DNA of 64,000 nt from Nocardia harenae NBRC 108248. Lineage in GTDB: Bacteria; Actinomycetota; Actinomycetes; Mycobacteriales; Mycobacteriaceae. How positions within the stretch are numbered: the first letter of the stretch is position 1; the number at the start of each line of letters is the position of its first letter. Under the pieces are notes generated by a model. It made no database searches and had not been told where the DNA came from. It saw nothing but the letters and a program-made list of their open reading frames with translations. Made by a program: the position numbers and the translations under genes. The DNA is taken from the NCBI RefSeq assembly GCF_001612885.1, contig NZ_BDBH01000004.1, positions 372,001 to 436,000 on the forward strand, in the 5' to 3' direction. This document shows, piece by piece, positions 52,108-59,876 of the stretch.

Positions 52108-52188
52108 GCTGTGCTCTCCTCCGATGGTGCTCGGTGCTGTCGTCGGCCCCGGCTTCGCTGCCGGGCCGGGGGTGTCCAGGACAGAAAA

Positions 52189-52217
52189 CGGGCCGTGCGC
52201 GAATCGCGCACGGCCCG
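52189..52217 (-). terminator. Rho-independent-like terminator after the 69-residue gene
   Basis: CGGGCCGTGCGCGA (52189-52202) pairs with TCGCGCACGGCCCG (52204-52217), and on the minus strand the hairpin is followed by GTTTTCT. Good stem plus a short T-run: one of the clearest intrinsic terminators in the window. Confidence 0.8.
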
Positions 52218-52240
52218 CTTCCGGTCCGGGGAAAAAGCGG

Positions 52241-52450
52241 TTACCCGCGCTCGGTCTCGGCGGTGTGCGCGCGTGCCAGCTCCAGTCCTTCCGCTCGGGT
52301 CGGGACGGTGGTGTCCCACCTGCCGCAGGTGCAGAAGGCGATGTAGTGATCGCCCTTGGGCAGGACCGCCTGGGTGTCGCAGTACCCGGAGGCCTCGGCC
52401 ATGGAGGAGACGAACTCGCCCGGGAGGTCGTAGAGAACGCTGTCGCTCAT
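52241..52450 (-). CDS. Small protein of 69 residues with Cys residues
   Basis: Short acidic protein with GYCDTQAVLPKGDHYIAFC and a close CTCGRWDTT, giving three Cys and one His that could bind a metal or form a disulfide. It is the second gene after the amidohydrolase (38 bp downstream), and a strong terminator follows it, so it belongs to that unit. The ribosome site is weak. No family is recognised. The composition is protein-like, not that of a shadow. Confidence 0.62.
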   Translation of the reverse strand: MSDSVLYDLPGEFVSSMAEASGYCDTQAVLPKGDHYIAFCTCGRWDTTVPTRAEGLELARAHTAETERG

Positions 52451-52488
52451 CGGAGTGCTCTTTCGGTCGGTGGCATGGCGCGTCGCCG

Positions 52489-53643
52489 TCAGACGGTGGC
52501 GGTCTCGGGCTTCTCGGTGCCTGCCGCGGGGAGTTTGGGAGCATCCGGGAACAGCTCTTCGAACGTGCCGTGCGTGATCCGGTCCTTGACCTTCTGGTCC
52601 ACGGTGTCGAACAGGTCGTGCAGGGTCTGCTGCGTGTGCCCGTAGGTGCCTTCGATGTGCGGGTAGTCGCTACCCCACATGACGTTGTTGTAGCCCATGC
52701 CGGTGAGTGCGGCGACCGCCGACTCGTCGTGCTGGAACGAGGCGTAGACCTGGGAGTAGATGATCTCCTTCGGCGAGCGCGAGAGCTTCGGCCGCACCGC
52801 CATCGAGTGCTGGCGGTAGCCCTCCTCCATGCGGTCGGCGACGAACGGCACCCACGTCGCGCCGCCCTCGGAGACCAGCACCTTGAGGCCGGGGTGGCGG
52901 TCGAGCGCGCCGGAGGCGACCAGCTTCATGACCGCGCGCTGGCCGCCGAAGGTGGTCTCGGTGTAGTTGAGCACCGCCCCGCCGGGGCCGCGGTAGGTGG
53001 CACCCGGGGTGCTGCCGGTGGTGAAATCGATGGGCTCGGTGCCGATGTGGAACGCGAGGACCATGCCGATGTCCTCGGCCAGCGCCCAGAAGGGCTCCCA
53101 ATCGTCGCGGTTGTAGTCCTTCTGCAGGGGGTGCGGCGAGACCGGGAGGAAGACGGCGCGGTAGCCGATCCGGCCGCAGCGCTCCAGCTCGTCGCAGGCG
53201 TCCTGGATATCGAGGGTCGAGACCTGGGCGGTGGGGATCAGCCGCGGCGAGTAGTCCATGATCGCCTCCTTCGCCCAGTCGTTGGAGACCCGCAGCGCCT
53301 CCCGCAGCACCCGCGGGGTGCGGAAGGAGCTCGACCACATGCCGAGCGAGGGGAAGATGAGCTCGGTCCAGATCCCCTCCTCGTCGAGGTCCTTCAACCG
53401 CAGCTCGACATTGCCCGCGCCGGGCGCGCGATGGCTGGCGGCGTAGAACTCCTCCTGCGCGATGTTCGGCAACCGCCGCCGGAACGCCTGCCCGTCCACG
53501 TAGACGGTCTCCCACTTGCCGTCCTCGTCCTTCTCCGAGCGCGGGACCAGCTCGGCCAGATCCGAGGGCAGCCGCGAACGCCACAGGTCAGAGGGCTCGA
53601 GGAAGTGGGAATCGCCGGAATTGGCCCACAGCTTGTTGGACAC
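52489..53643 (-). CDS. Amidohydrolase-family metal-dependent hydrolase/decarboxylase
   Basis: 384 residues of the amidohydrolase-2 TIM barrel (PF04909). SGDSHFLEPSDLW at the N-terminus, LAFHIGTEPIDF in the middle and GSDYPHIEGTYGHT near the end supply the usual His/Asp metal ligands. Members decarboxylate aromatic acids or open rings. GTG 53643 (VSNKLWANSG) is preferred for a GGAG 8 nt upstream; ATG 53664 is in frame but lacks a site. A perfect palindrome at 53684 and a divergent TetR suggest repression by that regulator. Confidence 0.84.
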   Translation of the reverse strand: MSNKLWANSGDSHFLEPSDLWRSRLPSDLAELVPRSEKDEDGKWETVYVDGQAFRRRLPNIAQEEFYAASHRAPGAGNVELRLKDLDEEGIWTELIFPSLGMWSSSFRTPRVLREALRVSNDWAKEAIMDYSPRLIPTAQVSTLDIQDACDELERCGRIGYRAVFLPVSPHPLQKDYNRDDWEPFWALAEDIGMVLAFHIGTEPIDFTTGSTPGATYRGPGGAVLNYTETTFGGQRAVMKLVASGALDRHPGLKVLVSEGGATWVPFVADRMEEGYRQHSMAVRPKLSRSPKEIIYSQVYASFQHDESAVAALTGMGYNNVMWGSDYPHIEGTYGHTQQTLHDLFDTVDQKVKDRITHGTFEELFPDAPKLPAAGTEKPETATV

Positions 53644-53683
53644 GATCGGTCTCCGTTCGTCCATCCGAATCTTGGTAGATATT

Positions 53684-53700
53684 CTAGAATCGCATTCTAG
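53684..53700. promoter_or_regulatory. Palindromic operator between amidohydrolase and TetR
   Basis: CTAGAATCGCATTCTAG: perfect 7-bp arms with CGC centre, in the divergent gap of an otherwise GC-rich region. Fits a site for the TetR starting at 53769, controlling both directions. Confidence 0.7.
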
Positions 53701-53768
53701 GATGTAAGCTGATTATGAAGCGGCCGAGGCGCGGAGTCAACCCCCGGCGCACCGGCGAGGGAGGAACG

Positions 53769-54392
53769 ATGCTGCAGAGCAAGGGGCCCGCACAGGCCCG
53801 GACGTGGACGAGTACGTCGGCCACCAAGGAGCGGATACTCGACGCCGCGGTGCAGGTTTTCGGGGCGAGGGGGTTCACGGCGGCCACGATGGCCGAGATC
53901 GTCGAGCGCTCGGGTGTCAGCGTGGGCAGCATCTACCATCACTTCGGCGGCAAGGCCGAGGTCTTCAACGCGATCTGGGAGAACTTCGGCGCGCTGCTGC
54001 GCCGCCAGGTCGAGGAGGGCATCGAGTCGGCGCGGGCGGCGGGCGAGACCGACCCGTTCGAGCTCTTCATCGTCGGAATCCGGCGCTATCTGCGGTTGAT
54101 CTGGGAGAACCGGTCCAGGGCCAGGGTGATCGCCATGGGCGACACTCCACCGGGATTCGACGCCCAGCGCCGCAGGCGGAGCCGGGCGGGCGGCGACAGC
54201 GAGCTCGCGATCCTCGAGCTCGGCCCCTCGCGCCGGGACCGGCTCTTCGGCGACTTCCTCATCGCCATGCGCAACGAGACCACCATCGCGCTCTTCGGCA
54301 TCGCCACCGAGGCCGAGGCCGAGAGCCTGATCGATGAGACCGAGCGGTGCTTCCGGCGCCTGCGCGGCGACGGCGCCGCGGGGCCGGAATAG
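53769..54392 (+). CDS. TetR-family regulator
   Basis: 207 residues. Helix-turn-helix at about 20-65 (FGARGFTAATMAEIVERSG, SVGSIYHHFGGKAEVF). ATG 53769 is chosen because GGGAGGAACG precedes it; ATG 53715 is in frame but has no ribosome site and would give a basic tail. It probably binds the 53684 palindrome and represses the divergent amidohydrolase. It ends 19 bp from the convergent acyl-CoA dehydrogenase. Confidence 0.86.
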   Translation: MLQSKGPAQARTWTSTSATKERILDAAVQVFGARGFTAATMAEIVERSGVSVGSIYHHFGGKAEVFNAIWENFGALLRRQVEEGIESARAAGETDPFELFIVGIRRYLRLIWENRSRARVIAMGDTPPGFDAQRRRRSRAGGDSELAILELGPSRRDRLFGDFLIAMRNETTIALFGIATEAEAESLIDETERCFRRLRGDGAAGPE

Positions 54393-54410
54393 GGTGCGGC
54401 CGCTCGGGGC

Positions 54411-55466
54411 TCAGACGCCGACCAGCCTGCGCCGGTGCTGCGCGACCGACCCGTCGAGCAGTTCGTCGACCTTGATCCGGCGGATCAGCAGGTGCACATC
54501 GTGTTCCCAGGTGAAGCCGATGCCGCCGTGCACCTGCAGCGCCGTCTGCGCCGCGGTGCTGGTGGCCGCGCCCGCGTACGCCGCCGCCGCCGCCACCGCC
54601 CGCAGCCGGGCGCTCGCATCGTCGCCGTCGAGCGCCACCGCGGCCGCCCACACCGCCGCGCGCGAGGTCTCGACGGCCAGCGCCATGTTCGCGCAGTGGT
54701 GTTTGACCGCCTGGAACGTCGCGATCGGGCGGTCGAACTGGGTGCGCTGGCCGGCGTACTCCACGGTCATGTCCACCAGCCGGGCGGCCGCGCCGACGGC
54801 GTCCGCTGCCCTGGCCGTCGCGAGCACGTCCTGCGCCCAGGCCAGGGTGCCGGTGGGCAGCGCCGACCACTGCCCCGCTTCCAGGGTGTGGTCCAGATCG
54901 AGCACCGACCAGGAGCGGGTCAGGTCCAAGGTCTGCAGCGTGCGGAGGCCGAGGCCCTCGACGGGCAGGACGGCGGCCGCCTCGGCGCCGGTGTCGGTCG
55001 CGGCGAGCACGAGCACCGAGGCGGCGCCGAGCAGGCCGGTCACCGGGGCGGTGCTGCCCTGCAACCGCAGCCGGGCGCCGTCGATCCGCGCGTGCGGGGC
55101 GGCGGTCTCGGGCGAGGGAAGCGCGGGAAGCACGAGCTCGGCGCCCGACTCCGCCTGCGCCAGCGCCGGGTGCTCGAGCTGCTCGAGCAGCCGCGCCGCG
55201 ACCGCGAGTTCGGCCAGCGGCAGCGGGCTGCCCGCCCGCCCGTGCTCTTCGACGAGAACCGTGAGGTCGACCGCGGTGCCGCCGGTGTCGGCGGTGAGCA
55301 GGCCGATGAGGCCGGATTCGGCCAGATGGCGCACGGCGCCCGGGGTCGGCTGCGCCGGGCCCGCATCGATGCCGGGTCTGCGCTCGGCGATCGGGTCGTT
55401 GCGGGTGAGCCACGCGCGCTCGGCCTCGACCAGGGCTTCCTGCTCCTCGCTCAGCGCGAAGTCCAT
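54411..55466 (-). CDS. Acyl-CoA dehydrogenase (short FadE-type)
   Basis: 351 residues, on the short side. YAGQRTQFDRPIATFQAVKHHCANMAL and LQVHGGIGFTWEHDVHLLIRRIK define it; the middle motif is weak, similar to the gene at 18560. Such FadE subunits frequently work with a second one, but no partner is adjacent here. A possible operator (55494-55513) lies about 30 bp upstream. A divergent thioesterase gene shares the promoter region. Confidence 0.84.
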   Translation of the reverse strand: MDFALSEEQEALVEAERAWLTRNDPIAERRPGIDAGPAQPTPGAVRHLAESGLIGLLTADTGGTAVDLTVLVEEHGRAGSPLPLAELAVAARLLEQLEHPALAQAESGAELVLPALPSPETAAPHARIDGARLRLQGSTAPVTGLLGAASVLVLAATDTGAEAAAVLPVEGLGLRTLQTLDLTRSWSVLDLDHTLEAGQWSALPTGTLAWAQDVLATARAADAVGAAARLVDMTVEYAGQRTQFDRPIATFQAVKHHCANMALAVETSRAAVWAAAVALDGDDASARLRAVAAAAAYAGAATSTAAQTALQVHGGIGFTWEHDVHLLIRRIKVDELLDGSVAQHRRRLVGV

Positions 55467-55493
55467 GTCACTCCTTCGGTCACGGGTGATGAC

Positions 55494-55513
55494 TTAGTTA
55501 ACCATGTAATCTA
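55494..55513. promoter_or_regulatory. Imperfect dyad before the acyl-CoA dehydrogenase
   Basis: TTAGTTAACCATGTAATCTA: arms TAGTTAAC and GTAATCTA are 6/8 symmetric. The core resembles the 49233 operator (TTACTATGTAAT). Possible shared TetR-type site. Confidence 0.4.
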
Positions 55514-55554
55514 CGTCCTGTGTGCGTTCGCGGGCAGGGGCAATCCTAGAGTTC

Positions 55555-55568
55555 GAACCGACCGGTTC
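55555..55568. promoter_or_regulatory. Short palindrome before the thioesterase
   Basis: GAACCGACCGGTTC has perfect 6-bp arms and a 2-bp centre, about 20 bp upstream of the thioesterase ATG. Its centre CCGACCGGT is shared with the palindrome at 5258-5277. Possible repressor site. Confidence 0.4.
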
Positions 55569-55588
55569 ATTCGAAGACGGAGGCGTAC

Positions 55589-56242
55589 ATGACCGACAAT
55601 CATCAGGAGACCGCTCTCGACGAGGTCAGCGTCGGTGGCGGCTGGACGGCGGTCCGCAATCGCGGTTTCGACGCGGGCATCCACGACGAGCACCCCCAGC
55701 CCTACGACGAGATGATCGCAGGCGCCAGGGCCATGCTCGACGCGCTGGCGGGGGCGAATCCGCCGCTCGCGGTGGTCGACCGGGTGGCCGGGCACTTCGC
55801 GGAGGTGCGGCAGCTCCTGGCCGAGTTCCAGGTACCCGAGCGGCGTCGGCCCTTCGGGCACCTCGACGTTCCCGGCCGGGCGCAGTGCATGTCGCCCGCC
55901 GTCCGCGCCGAGCACTGGAGCCGGGATCGGCTCGCGGGCACTGTCACCTTCGGGCAGTACTACTTCGGCGGCAACGGCGCGGCGCACGGCGGCACCATCC
56001 CGCTGATGTTCGACGAGGTGCTCGGGCGGCTGGCCGGCACCGATCGCACGCCGTGCCGCACCGCGTTCCTGCACGTGGACTACCGATCGATCACGCCCAT
56101 CGGGGTGGAGCTCAGCACGGTGGGCTGGGTGGAGCGGGAGGAGGGGCGCAAGCGTTACCTGCGCGGCGAGCTCCGCCACGGCGACGTGCTCTGCGCCGAG
56201 GCGGAGGGGTTGTTCGTCGAGCTGAAGCCGGGCCAGCCCTAG
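55589..56242 (+). CDS. Hotdog-fold thioesterase (PaaI/THEM4-like)
   Basis: 217 residues. The C-terminal hotdog domain has GNGAAHGGTIPLMFDEVLG, with the HGG motif and the acidic catalytic residue of the PaaI/THEM4 group, and AFLHVDYRSITPIG as the next strand. About 90 residues precede it, longer than PaaI itself. It would hydrolyse an acyl-CoA thioester. GGAGG precedes the ATG. Divergent from the acyl-CoA dehydrogenase at 55466, suggesting linked control. Confidence 0.84.
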   Translation: MTDNHQETALDEVSVGGGWTAVRNRGFDAGIHDEHPQPYDEMIAGARAMLDALAGANPPLAVVDRVAGHFAEVRQLLAEFQVPERRRPFGHLDVPGRAQCMSPAVRAEHWSRDRLAGTVTFGQYYFGGNGAAHGGTIPLMFDEVLGRLAGTDRTPCRTAFLHVDYRSITPIGVELSTVGWVEREEGRKRYLRGELRHGDVLCAEAEGLFVELKPGQP

Positions 56243-56296
56243 CTCAGGGCCGGTCTCGGGCCTTGCACGGGGCCGGTGGACCGTAATAGCCTGTGA

Positions 56297-56337
56297 CGGA
56301 GACTACATATGCGTCTAAGTTAGCGTTGTTGTCTCCG
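56297..56337. promoter_or_regulatory. Spaced inverted repeat before the aldehyde dehydrogenase
   Basis: CGGAGAC (56297-56303) and GTCTCCG (56331-56337) are perfect 7-bp arms around a 27-bp AT-richer spacer with TAAGTTAG. It lies about 95 bp before the ALDH start and may be an operator or a transcript hairpin. Confidence 0.35.
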
Positions 56338-56431
56338 TGGCTGCGGTCGCGAGCCGTCGAGCGGGACACTCCGGCGTCGCGCACCGTCGACGACCCACCA
56401 ACCGATCCGGACCGGACCCCAGGAGCGACCC

Positions 56432-57901
56432 ATGACCACCGCTACCACCGATCTCGGCCGTCCCGATGTGCATCTTCACATCGGCACCGAGCGCTTGGCC
56501 GAGGGCTCGGCGGGCACCTTCGAGCATGTGAATCCGGCGACCGGGCAGGTCGACAAGATCATCCCGCTGGCCGGGCCCGCCGAGGTCGACCGCGCGGTCT
56601 CCGTCGCGGCGGCGGCCTTCGCCACCTGGAAGCGCACCGTTCCGGCGGAACGGGCGCGGCTGCTGAACCGGCTGGCGGATCTGATCGATGCCAGGACCGA
56701 GGATTTCGCCCGGCTCGGCGCGATGGACAACGGGACGCCGATGAGCGGCGGCGCGGGCGGCGTTGGCCTGTCGACCTCGTGGATCCGGTACTACGCGGGC
56801 TGGGCGGACAAGGTCACCTCCGAGGTGACCTCGACCCTGACCGCGGGCGGCGACCTCGGGTACACCCTGCGCCAGCCCTACGGCGTGATCGGCATCATCA
56901 TCACCTGGAACGGGCCGCTCATCTCGCTCGCGATGAAGATTCCGGCCGCCGTCGCCGCTGGCAACACGGTCGTGGTGAAGCCGTCCGAGCTGACGCCGTT
57001 CTCCGGCGAGCTGTTCGCCGAGCTCGTCGCCGAGGCCGGTTTCCCGCCCGGGGTGATCAACATCCTGCCGGGTGACGCGGCCTCCGGCGCCGCGCTGGTC
57101 GAGCATCCGCAGGTGAAGAAGATCTCCTTCACCGGCGGCCCCGCCACCGCGTCCAAGATCCTCGCCGCCTGCGCCCCGACGATGAAGCCAGCGGTGCTCG
57201 AGCTCGGTGGCAAGTCGGCCAACATCATCTTCGAGGACGCGGACCTGGACGCGGCGTGCGGGTTCGGCACCATCATGTCGGTGGGCCTGCTCGCCGGGCA
57301 GGGGTGCGCGTTCCCGACCCGGATGCTCGTCCAGCAGTCGATCTACGAGGAGGTCGTGGCGCGGGTCAAGGCCATCGCGGAGACGATCGTGGTCGGCGAC
57401 CCCTTCGCACCGGATACCTTCACCGGGCCGGTGGTGAACCAGGCCGCGTTCGAGCGCATCCAGGGCGCGATCGCCAAGGCCGCGCAGGACGGCGCGCGGC
57501 TGGTCACCGGCGGCGCGCCGGTGCAGCTCGACGGCGATCTGGCCGGCGGCTACTACCTGCAGCCGACCGTGTTCGCCGATGTGGACCCGGACTCCGATCT
57601 GGCCCAGGAAGAAGTCTTCGGGCCGGTGCTCGCGATCATTCCGTTCCGCGACGAGGCGCACGCGATCGAGATCGCCAACAACACCCGCTACGGCCTCTCC
57701 GGCTACGTGAACACCAAGGACATCGGTCGTGCGCTGCGCGTCGCGGAGGAGCTGGTGACCGGCGAGGTGAAGATCAACGGCGCGGCCAGCCTGGTCGCCA
57801 CCCGGCCGTTCGGCGGCCTGGGGCTCAGCGGCCTCGGCAAGGAGGGCGGCCGCGCGGGGATCGAGGAGTATCTGTTCACCAAGGGTGTCGGCATCGCCTG
57901 A
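56432..57901 (+). CDS. Aldehyde dehydrogenase
   Basis: 489 residues. LELGGKSANI holds the general-base Glu and GQGCAFPTR the catalytic Cys; the NAD pocket reads ITWNGPLIS rather than the usual PWNFP. LFGPVL-type text (EVFGPVLAIIPF) and the C-terminal GGLGLSGLGKEGGRAGIEEY follow. It oxidises an aldehyde to acid. AGGAG precedes the ATG. The gene is followed by a strong hairpin and is single-gene in extent. A link to the P450 beyond is possible but not shown. Confidence 0.9.
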   Translation: MTTATTDLGRPDVHLHIGTERLAEGSAGTFEHVNPATGQVDKIIPLAGPAEVDRAVSVAAAAFATWKRTVPAERARLLNRLADLIDARTEDFARLGAMDNGTPMSGGAGGVGLSTSWIRYYAGWADKVTSEVTSTLTAGGDLGYTLRQPYGVIGIIITWNGPLISLAMKIPAAVAAGNTVVVKPSELTPFSGELFAELVAEAGFPPGVINILPGDAASGAALVEHPQVKKISFTGGPATASKILAACAPTMKPAVLELGGKSANIIFEDADLDAACGFGTIMSVGLLAGQGCAFPTRMLVQQSIYEEVVARVKAIAETIVVGDPFAPDTFTGPVVNQAAFERIQGAIAKAAQDGARLVTGGAPVQLDGDLAGGYYLQPTVFADVDPDSDLAQEEVFGPVLAIIPFRDEAHAIEIANNTRYGLSGYVNTKDIGRALRVAEELVTGEVKINGAASLVATRPFGGLGLSGLGKEGGRAGIEEYLFTKGVGIA

Positions 57902-57931
57902 GTGGTGCCGCCGGCCGTGGTGCCACACCGA

Positions 57932-57969
57932 GGCGGGCGGGCTCATCGCACCGATGGAGCCCGCCCGCC
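57932..57969 (+). terminator. Hairpin terminator after the aldehyde dehydrogenase
   Basis: GGCGGGCGGGCTC (57932-57944) and GAGCCCGCCCGCC (57957-57969) form a 13-bp perfect stem with a 12-nt loop. No T-run. Starts 31 bp after the stop. Confidence 0.7.
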
Positions 57970-58061
57970 GGGGGTGCCCGCCGCGCGGATCCGTTCGCGG
58001 AGCCGCGCGGCCTTCCCGCACCTGTCGTGGTGCCGCAAAGAGTGCACTTTTCCAGCCGGTT

Positions 58062-58079
58062 CCGGCCCCTTCGGGCCGG
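58062..58079 (-). terminator. Possible hairpin after the divergent ferredoxin
   Basis: CCGGCCC (58062-58068), loop CTTC, GGGCCGG (58073-58079): a 7-bp stem 14 bp beyond the ferredoxin stop. No T-run on the minus strand, so only a weak candidate. Confidence 0.35.
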
Positions 58080-58092
58080 GCGGCCGCATCGG

Positions 58093-58335
58093 TCAGTCGC
58101 CGAGTTCTATCGCGCCCCACGGGCACGCCTGGACGGCGCTGCGCACGGTGGCCGGGTCGACCTTGCTCCACTCGACATCCGAGCGGACCTCCGCCTTGCC
58201 GGTCTCGGCTTCGCCGGTCACCGCGAAGACGTCGGGTGCCTGCCTGGCACACGCGCCGGTGCCGAAGCAGAGTTCGTGGTCGACGGCGATCTCGAGGTGC
58301 GGTGACGACGAGGACTGATGGGCTGTATCGGTCAC
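58093..58335 (-). CDS. Small [3Fe-4S]-type ferredoxin
   Basis: 80 residues. CFGTGAC (C-x5-C) and QACPWGAIE give three Cys ligands, as in P450-partner ferredoxins. The GTG at 58335 is preceded by AGGAG, which fixes the start; the longer open frame upstream is the promoter and the P450 shadow. Divergent from the P450 gene at 58541 with a shared 205-bp control region, so it is the likely donor of that P450. Similar to the ferredoxin at 10669. Confidence 0.85.
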   Translation of the reverse strand: MTDTAHQSSSSPHLEIAVDHELCFGTGACARQAPDVFAVTGEAETGKAEVRSDVEWSKVDPATVRSAVQACPWGAIELGD

Positions 58336-58425
58336 TGGCCTACTCCTGGGAGGGAAATGTTTTGGAATCGGCGCCGCCACGCTCTCGATTGGCGTGGAAC
58401 CAGCACCTGCGACATAAACCGTATC

Positions 58426-58445
58426 CTGATTAGGACTAGTCAGGC
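58426..58445. promoter_or_regulatory. First of three serial palindromes, ferredoxin/P450 gap
   Basis: CCTGATTAGGACTAGTCAGG: 9-bp arms with one mismatch and a GA centre. Lies in the divergent region between the ferredoxin and P450 genes. Confidence 0.6.
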
Positions 58446-58451
58446 GCTGCG

Positions 58452-58471
58452 AGTCACTATACAGTGATTCG
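58452..58471. promoter_or_regulatory. Second palindrome, overlapping a TATACA -10-like element
   Basis: TCACT-ATAC-AGTGA core with outer GA/TC pairs (20 bp, symmetric except one position). TATACA at 58459-58464 inside it could be the -10 of the P450 promoter, though no good -35 is seen at 17 bp. Confidence 0.5.
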
Positions 58472-58475
58472 GGCC

Positions 58476-58489
58476 ACGTTAAAACGTGT
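58476..58489. promoter_or_regulatory. Third palindrome before the P450
   Basis: CACGTTAAAACGTG: perfect 6-bp arms with an AA centre, about 50 bp before the P450 ATG. Confidence 0.5.
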
Positions 58490-58540
58490 ACGGAATTGCG
58501 GATTTCGCTCTCGAGGCGAGAGAAAGATGTGGAGGACGGC

Positions 58541-59794
58541 ATGACGGCAGCATCGACGGTGAAAGCCATCGGCGTGGACGAGCGGGGCATTCCGATGGTC
58601 GATCCGGCCTTCGTGCCGCAGGTGGTCGGCGGAGACGTCGACTGGCGCGGCCAGCTGGACGCACTGCGGGAGGCCTTCCCGCTCTTCCGCGTCGGCGAGG
58701 ACAAGACGATCTGGGTGACCCGGCACGAGACCGCCCGCGAGCTGTTCGCCGACGGGGAGACCTTCTACGAGCCGAACTGGGTGCAGCAGTTCGGCAGCCA
58801 CGACGCCCTGCTCGACGGCTCCGGCTTCAAGCCGACCGACGACTTCGACGCCGTCGCGGGCGCGCACCGGCAGGTCCGGCTCCGCCGGGCGGTGATGGAG
58901 CACTTCACGCCGAAGTACGTCAAGACCTGGGAACCCCGGATGCACGAGGTCGCCAGGGAACTACTGGCCAGGTTCAGCGATCGCGGCGAGTGTGACTTCG
59001 TCAACGAGTACTCGAAGTACTTCTTCCCCTACCTCTCGGCGCAGTGGCTGGGCGCGCCCAAGAAGGACTGGGACCAGCTCGTGCAGTGGCAGCACGAGAT
59101 CTTCCAGCTCAAGCCCACGACCGAGGGCGACCGGATGCTGCACATGTCCGGGCAGGCGATGAACAGTGTGTTGCAGTACGTCAGCGGCCTCATCGCGGAG
59201 AAGCGGGTCAACCCGGACGACAGCTTCACCAGCTACGCGGTCCACACGACGGTCGACGGCACCCCCCTGACCGAGGAGGAGGTGCGCGGGATCATGACCA
59301 TCACCGTCCTCGGCAGCGCCCATACGGTGACGGCGCATCTGGGCGAGATCTTCCGCCACCTCGCCGATCATCCCGAGCACCAGAAATTGGTCGCGGAGGA
59401 TCCGGATGCCATCGATGCGCTCGGCGAGGAGCTGCTCCGGGTCCGCTCACCGTTCGGGCACAGCCGCGTGGTGACCAAGGACATCGATTTCCACGGCGTG
59501 CAGCTGCACCGCGGCGAGCAGTTGTTCGTCATGTACTCGATGGTCAACCGGGATCCGCGCTGCCCCGGATTCGATCAGGTCGACGTGGAGCGCAGGCCGA
59601 ATCCGCACCTCGCGTTCAACTACGGCCCGCGCCGCTGCATCGGCCTGCACTGGGCGCGCTTCGCCCGCAACGTGGCCATCGAGGAATGGCACAAGCAGAT
59701 CCCGAGCTACCGGCTCGGCGTCGACGTGACCGAGCTCACCGAGCAGATCTACGCCGGGACCGGATTCCCGTCGCTGCCGCTGGTGTGGAAGTAG
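58541..59794 (+). CDS. Cytochrome P450 with altered I-helix
   Basis: 417 residues. Heme loop FNYGPRRCIG with Cys366 and K-helix E297-R300 are normal. The I-helix, where an acid-Thr pair is expected, reads LGSAHTVTA at 257-265: the acid is replaced by His261 next to Thr262. Such P450s may be peroxygenase-like or use a different proton path. ATG 58541 is chosen for GGAGG 5-9 nt upstream; the longer frame starts in the control region. Electron donor is probably the divergent ferredoxin. Followed by a strong terminator. Confidence 0.87.
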   Translation: MTAASTVKAIGVDERGIPMVDPAFVPQVVGGDVDWRGQLDALREAFPLFRVGEDKTIWVTRHETARELFADGETFYEPNWVQQFGSHDALLDGSGFKPTDDFDAVAGAHRQVRLRRAVMEHFTPKYVKTWEPRMHEVARELLARFSDRGECDFVNEYSKYFFPYLSAQWLGAPKKDWDQLVQWQHEIFQLKPTTEGDRMLHMSGQAMNSVLQYVSGLIAEKRVNPDDSFTSYAVHTTVDGTPLTEEEVRGIMTITVLGSAHTVTAHLGEIFRHLADHPEHQKLVAEDPDAIDALGEELLRVRSPFGHSRVVTKDIDFHGVQLHRGEQLFVMYSMVNRDPRCPGFDQVDVERRPNPHLAFNYGPRRCIGLHWARFARNVAIEEWHKQIPSYRLGVDVTELTEQIYAGTGFPSLPLVWK

Positions 59795-59811
59795 CTCCAC
59801 CGCGAAACCTC

Positions 59812-59847
59812 GAGACGTGCCCGGGAGATTCCCGGGCACGTCTCTTT
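59812..59847. terminator. Strong hairpin terminator between P450 and GntR
   Basis: GAGACGTGCCCGGG (59812-59825), loop AGATT, CCCGGGCACGTCTC (59831-59844), then TTT. 14-bp perfect stem between convergent genes; the T-run is on the + strand, for the P450 transcript. Confidence 0.8.
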
Positions 59848-59876
59848 GCGTGTGCGGGGGAGTGGCAGCCGAGTGC

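Noticed and set aside
51142..53700. 852-codon + strand open frame
   Set aside because: Antisense to the SDR and amidohydrolase genes, both with complete motifs.
58426..58489. Serial palindromes as a CRISPR-like array
   Set aside because: The three units differ in sequence and are too short and few; they look like operators.
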